Below, one piece after another: positions 38,901-42,067 of a DNA stretch of 42,067 nt. How positions within the stretch are numbered: position 1 is the stretch's first letter; each line of letters opens with the position of its first letter. A model generated the notes under the pieces. The model made no database searches and was not told the DNA's origin. It saw only the letters and a program-made list of their open reading frames with translations. This DNA comes from an uncultured Lachnospiraceae bacterium. Its GTDB lineage: Bacteria > Bacillota > Clostridia > Lachnospirales > Lachnospiraceae. Where the stretch lies: positions 1 through 42,067 of the forward strand of contig CAMOIJ010000020.1 of NCBI GenBank assembly GCA_946615865.1. Reading direction: 5' to 3'. Both the position numbers and the translations under genes were made by a program.

Positions 38901-39644
38901 TCAGATTAAATGTATGACATTCAGCGGACTGTAACTGAAGGAAACAACTTCCGGGATTTTGCTTGCGAATTCCTTAATGTCCTTGTATTCAATCGCATTG
39001 GCTCCTCGCACGACAAATTCAAACTCTGTCACCCCATCCCGCTGCCAAGTGATGTTGCTGCTTGTCAGTTGAACTCCCCAGCTTGTGAACTGTTCTCTCA
39101 ACAGCTCCTCAAACTTTTCGCTGTCTTTCACTATGAACTTCAGCTGATAGCCGTCGTAGGATTCCGCGCCGATCGGCATTCTGTAGAACACGTACTGCAG
39201 AAGCCACAACAGCACAGCCGTAAAAGCAACCACCACATACATGCCCGCTCCGACCGCGAGGCCGATGCCGGCAGTCATCCAGATCCCGGCAGCTGTAGTC
39301 AGTCCCTTGATGCTGCTGCCCACCTTGAAGATCACGCCCGCGCACAGAAAAGATATACCGCTGACAGCCTGCGCGGCGACTCTGGCGGGATCCGCGCCTT
39401 TACTTCCCAAAACTTCCATTCCTGTAGTCTGATTCAAATCCGCAAAACCGTATTTGGAGACCAGCATAATCAGTGCCGCAGTGACACATACTATGATGTG
39501 CGTGCGAATGCCGGCTTCCTTGAAACGTTTGCTCCGCTCAAGTCCGACCATACCGCCGACCAAAAATGCCACCACAAGGCGAATACAGAAGTCCGCGTAC
39601 TGTGCTGTTGTAAACTGATTAAAATAGTAACTCGCCAGTGTCAT
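38901..39644 (-). CDS. MgtC/SapB family membrane protein
   Basis: The 247-residue protein has the MgtC N-terminal domain with FCIRLVVAFLVGGMVGLERSKRFKEAGIRTHIIVCVTAALIMLVS and AAQAVSGISFLCAGVIFK, about five helices in all, then a cytoplasmic ACT-like tail (about 165-247). MgtC proteins modulate P-type ATPases and growth at low magnesium or low pH. AGGAGAAATGAGC precedes the ATG at 39644; an ATG two codons earlier sits only 2 nt from the ribosome site and is less likely. Confidence 0.88.
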   Translation of the reverse strand: MTLASYYFNQFTTAQYADFCIRLVVAFLVGGMVGLERSKRFKEAGIRTHIIVCVTAALIMLVSKYGFADLNQTTGMEVLGSKGADPARVAAQAVSGISFLCAGVIFKVGSSIKGLTTAAGIWMTAGIGLAVGAGMYVVVAFTAVLLWLLQYVFYRMPIGAESYDGYQLKFIVKDSEKFEELLREQFTSWGVQLTSSNITWQRDGVTEFEFVVRGANAIEYKDIKEFASKIPEVVSFSYSPLNVIHLI

Positions 39645-39697
39645 GCTCATTTCTCCTAGATGAAATCAATATGAGTCTATTGCACACAGAAAACTTC

Positions 39698-40108
39698 TCA
39701 GATATTTGAGAAGACAAAACTGTATGTTGACAGCAGGTTTCCCAGATCGTCTTCCACCTCAGCATTGATAAAACATAGCTTCCTGCCCCGTTTGATCACT
39801 TTCGCGCGGCTTCGAAGTTCCATAGCCTCCGGGGCTGCTCCACGCAGGTAGTTCACATTCCCGCTCACGGTGACGCCGTTCCCGCCGGTGCTCAGATAAG
39901 CCATGCCCGCAGTATTGTCTGCCAGATTGAACAGAACAGCTCCGTAGGGCACATTGTAGAAATTTCTATCTTTTGACATAAGCGGGGCTGACGCCTCCGC
40001 TTCTCCGTCCTCAACTCTCGAAAATCTGATTCCGAATTTGCTTTCGATATCCTCCAGCCCCATTCGGATCGCTTCTTCACTGTTCTTAGGGGTCATTCTC
40101 GTCACCAC
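39698..40108 (-). CDS. PaaI-type hotdog thioesterase
   Basis: The 136-residue protein has the hotdog fold. A glycine-containing NVPYGAVLFNLADNTAGMAYL central helix has Asp in the usual acid position, followed by the strand series TVSGNVNYLRGAAPEAMELRSRAKVIKRGRKLCFINAEV. This is close to the PaaI/DUF4442 group, which hydrolyses acyl-CoA thioesters in the cytoplasm. The start is GTG at 40108 with AAAGGAATGC before it. Substrate is unknown. Repeat hairpins lie upstream. Confidence 0.8.
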   Translation of the reverse strand: MVTRMTPKNSEEAIRMGLEDIESKFGIRFSRVEDGEAEASAPLMSKDRNFYNVPYGAVLFNLADNTAGMAYLSTGGNGVTVSGNVNYLRGAAPEAMELRSRAKVIKRGRKLCFINAEVEDDLGNLLSTYSFVFSNI

Positions 40109-40164
40109 GCATTCCTTTTAGTTGTACTCTTATAATAATGTTCTGCAGTTTAGAATGCAAAGGG

Positions 40165-40241
40165 AAAAGGGACCTCTGGGGTCCCTTTTTCCCTTGGGAC
40201 CTCTGGGGTCCCTTTTTCTCTTGAGACCTCTGGGGTCTCAA
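40165..40241 (+). repeat. three GACCTCTGGGGT hairpins in a 27-bp array, terminator-like
   Basis: Exact copies are at 40171-40182, 40198-40209 and 40225-40236. The first has a 10-bp stem, AAAAGGGACC/GGTCCCTTTT, then another T; the second has GGGACC/GGTCCC plus TTTTT; the third has TTGAGACC/GGTCTCAA. The array starts 1 bp from the stop codon of the Cthe_2159-like gene and very probably terminates it. It shows stem covariation clearly: GGG/CCC in two copies and GAG/CTC in the third. Confidence 0.9.
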
Positions 40242-40242
40242 T

Positions 40243-41541
40243 TTACCATCTTCCGCCGCGCATGCCGCCCATTCCGCCTCCCATCATCTGATTGGATACG
40301 GTGTCAGTCTCAGTCCCATTGACGATCAGCGTGCATCCTGTCTTCTGGCAGGTTCCGTCATAGTCGAAAGCACTCTGGGCAGTAATATCAAGCGTTCCTC
40401 CTGTGAGGATCAGATTAGCGTTGGAGTCGACTGCGTCTGTATCGCCTGATCCCATCACGATCGTGACATAGCCTCCGGTAATTTCAAAGGCAGGTGTGAT
40501 CTTAGCCGATTTGTAAGCCGCGTTAATACCATCGTCGCTGGCCTCGATATTAATCGTACCGCCGTTTACCTGAATCCAGGTCGCTTCAAGACCTTCATGA
40601 GCCTTAAGGTTCAGTTCGCCGTCATCGATCTGAATGATCGTCGTAGCATGAACAGCGTCATCATCGGACTCGACATTGAGCGTACCGCCGCAGATATAGA
40701 CAAATCCTACAGTGTCATCTTCATCGTTCTCCGCGTGAAGAGCGTCTTTCTTTGTAGCGATGTTAATGGTGCCGTCCGCAATACGAATTGAGTCATTGGC
40801 TTCCAGTGCATCCGAAGTGCAGGTGATGTTGATCGTGCCTCCGGTGATCTTGAGATCATCCTTGCTGGTCACTCCGTTGTCCGTGGACTTGATCGTAAGA
40901 GTTCCTGTTCCGTTCAAAACCAGATCATCCTTGCTGAAGATCACTGCGTCTGTGTTGGTATCGCCGTCAGCTGTGAAGGTTCCGGTTACTGTAAGGGCGT
41001 TCTCCGTGCTCGTAGTGGTTACAAATACCTTGTCCGCACTCTTTACATAGATGCAGGGAGTGCTGTCATTTGTTATGGATACGCCGTCGAGAACAATCTG
41101 AACCTTGTCCTCATCGCCTGCTTCTACCACGATAGACGCGTTTGCTGCAGTTCCGGTGATCACATAGACACCCTCTGAGGTGATCTTAATGGTCTGTCCA
41201 TCCGTGATCGTGTATTTCTGCGCTTCGCTCAGGTCCGCCGTCTGCTCAAGGTCTCTGCTGGTGAACATATCCGTCGTATCGAGCGCGCCTCCGCTAACCA
41301 TGTTCAGGGAAGCGGTCGCCGCCGCATCTTCCGCAACATCCTCAGAGACCGTTACCGTCCCTGCGCTGTCTAATGTGTAACCCGAGACCTCTGGGGTAGC
41401 TTCAGCGGTGTATCCAGAGACCTCTGGGGTGGTGGTCTCAGTTCCGAATGCACCGGCCATTACTGTAAAGCCTGCTGCCACCGAGATCATAAATGCTGCT
41501 GTTCCTGCTGCCGCTATTTTAAGATAGTTGTTATTTTTCAT
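40243..41541 (-). CDS. secreted Cthe_2159-type (carbohydrate-binding domain) beta-helix protein
   Basis: The 432-residue protein has a signal peptide (about 1-32, ending VMAGAFG). A Thr/Ser/Ala-rich linker follows, then the repetitive beta-helix typical of the Cthe_2159 family: EGVYVITGTAANASIVVEAG, LVLNGTGTLTIKSTDNGVTSKDDLKITGGTINITCTSDALEANDSIRI, with Asp-rich turns that bind calcium, and an unusual Met/Gly-rich end MMGGGMGGMRGGRW. The family is linked to polygalacturonate or cellulose binding. Two exact repeat copies encode TPEVSGYT twice, 11 codons apart, in the linker just after the signal peptide. AAAGGAGTTAATC precedes the ATG. Confidence 0.82.
   Translation of the reverse strand: MKNNNYLKIAAAGTAAFMISVAAGFTVMAGAFGTETTTPEVSGYTAEATPEVSGYTLDSAGTVTVSEDVAEDAAATASLNMVSGGALDTTDMFTSRDLEQTADLSEAQKYTITDGQTIKITSEGVYVITGTAANASIVVEAGDEDKVQIVLDGVSITNDSTPCIYVKSADKVFVTTTSTENALTVTGTFTADGDTNTDAVIFSKDDLVLNGTGTLTIKSTDNGVTSKDDLKITGGTINITCTSDALEANDSIRIADGTINIATKKDALHAENDEDDTVGFVYICGGTLNVESDDDAVHATTIIQIDDGELNLKAHEGLEATWIQVNGGTINIEASDDGINAAYKSAKITPAFEITGGYVTIVMGSGDTDAVDSNANLILTGGTLDITAQSAFDYDGTCQKTGCTLIVNGTETDTVSNQMMGGGMGGMRGGRW
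41386..41430 (+). repeat. two intragenic GACCTCTGGGGT copies, 33-bp in-frame period
   Basis: Copies at 41386-41397 and 41419-41430 lie in the secreted protein's linker. On the coding strand both read TPEVSGYT. The period is a multiple of three, so the tandem kept the frame. Confidence 0.9.
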
Positions 41542-41659
41542 GATTAACTCCTTTCTTGTTCTCTGTTGATGATGCCATTATTCAATACGAACCTTATTTG
41601 AAACTTAGTTTTCCGCTCATTTTCATTTTTTTGCCAAAATAATGAAACAAATAAATAAA

Positions 41660-41686
41660 GAGACATGCCGCATAACAGCATGTCTC
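41660..41686 (-). terminator. terminator after ybjQ
   Basis: GAGACATGC pairs with GCATGTCTC around a 9-nt loop. On the minus strand it is followed by TTTATTTATTTG. It separates ybjQ from the Cthe_2159-like gene. Confidence 0.75.
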
Positions 41687-41729
41687 CTTATATTTTCCGT
41701 GATGCCCCGGCAGCCCTTGCCGCCGCTGC

Positions 41730-42044
41730 TTAGTCTATAAAACGGATCGCCGTCCCATAGGCTACGACCTCCGCCGCGCTCTGCATGACAGAGGAAGAAC
41801 CGTAACGGACACCGATAACAGCATCCGCATCAAGCGCCTCAGCTTCATCGACCATGCGCTTGGTGGCGATCGCTCTCGCCTCCGCGATCATCTCTGTGTA
41901 GCCGACGATCTCGCCGCCCACCAGAGTCTTCATTCCTGCCATGAAGTCCTTGCCCAGGTTCTTGCTCTGAACAACGGTTCCTTTTACAAGTCCCAGAATC
42001 TCATAGTTCTTTCCGGGCCAGTTTTCAATAGTTGCGAGCTTCAT
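41730..42044 (-). CDS. YbjQ / DUF74 family protein
   Basis: The 104-residue protein is a full-length YbjQ family member: it begins MKLATIENWPGKNYEILGLVKGTVV and has KNLGKDFMAGMKTLVGGEIVGYTEMIAEAR, then ALDADAVIGVRY and a final EVVAYGTAIRF. These form homopentamers described as heavy-metal-binding, though the physiological role is open. AGGAGGAGAATTAG lies before the ATG. It is the last complete gene of the window. Confidence 0.9.
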   Translation of the reverse strand: MKLATIENWPGKNYEILGLVKGTVVQSKNLGKDFMAGMKTLVGGEIVGYTEMIAEARAIATKRMVDEAEALDADAVIGVRYGSSSVMQSAAEVVAYGTAIRFID

Positions 42045-42067
42045 CTAATTCTCCTCCTTTAATTTCT

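Overview
The window looks like chromosomal DNA of a Gram-positive anaerobe of the class Clostridia. The evidence is roughly balanced base composition, strong AGGAGG-type ribosome sites, DegV, AIM24, CPBP, XRE-AbrB and Cthe_2159-type proteins, a class II FBP aldolase and a BaiCD/FadH-like flavin reductase. Nothing in the sequence fixes the genus. No rRNA, tRNA, CRISPR array, prophage or plasmid module was seen.

Layout. 1-14.8 kb is ordinary gene-dense chromosome: the start of queD with an attenuator-like leader; an M20 peptidase; a CAT-like acetyltransferase; a TPR/beta-sandwich membrane protein with a lipase-like neighbour; a membrane-anchored FKBP/trigger-factor-like foldase; an O-antigen-ligase-like protein; an operon of an alpha/beta hydrolase plus two paired membrane proteins with Rossmann (RCK-like) and RyR-type C-terminal domains, one with a K+ selectivity filter; YccF; and a CPBP protease. 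14.8-33 kb holds a flavin oxidoreductase, fba, a degV-marR operon with two palindromic operators, a cyclase-family hydrolase, an LCM-type methyltransferase, XRE-AbrB, acyltransferase 3, AIM24, an LRR protein, a GNAT-esterase fusion, a tyrosine phosphatase, a DUF4230/membrane pair, a Y1 (REP-associated type) transposase, a phosphoesterase remnant and hflK-hflC. 33-42 kb holds small membrane proteins, a 5TM-HAMP-SpoIIE phosphatase, an aromatic-acid-exporter-like/HAD fusion, MgtC, a hotdog thioesterase, a secreted Cthe_2159-like protein and YbjQ.

The main discovery is a 12-bp word, GACCTCTGGGGT. I count 38 exact copies (22 on +, 16 on -), all between 14.78 and 41.43 kb, with about ten one- or two-mismatch variants. 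Its core GACC-TCTGG-GGTC folds into a hairpin, and flanks of many copies extend the stem with different but complementary bases. Copies occur as tandem direct repeats with periods of 17-44 bp, as inverted pairs (one a perfect 24-bp palindrome), next to stop codons, and inside genes, where the stop-free 12-mer reads as TSGV, TPEV or RPLG. A Y1 tyrosine transposase of the RAYT type (29361-30116) sits between clusters of the repeat. I propose that repeat and transposase form a REP/RAYT-like system that spread through this part of the genome and was partly put to use as terminators, a ribosome binding site, protein C-termini and linkers. A DNA-uptake-signal-like role is the main alternative.
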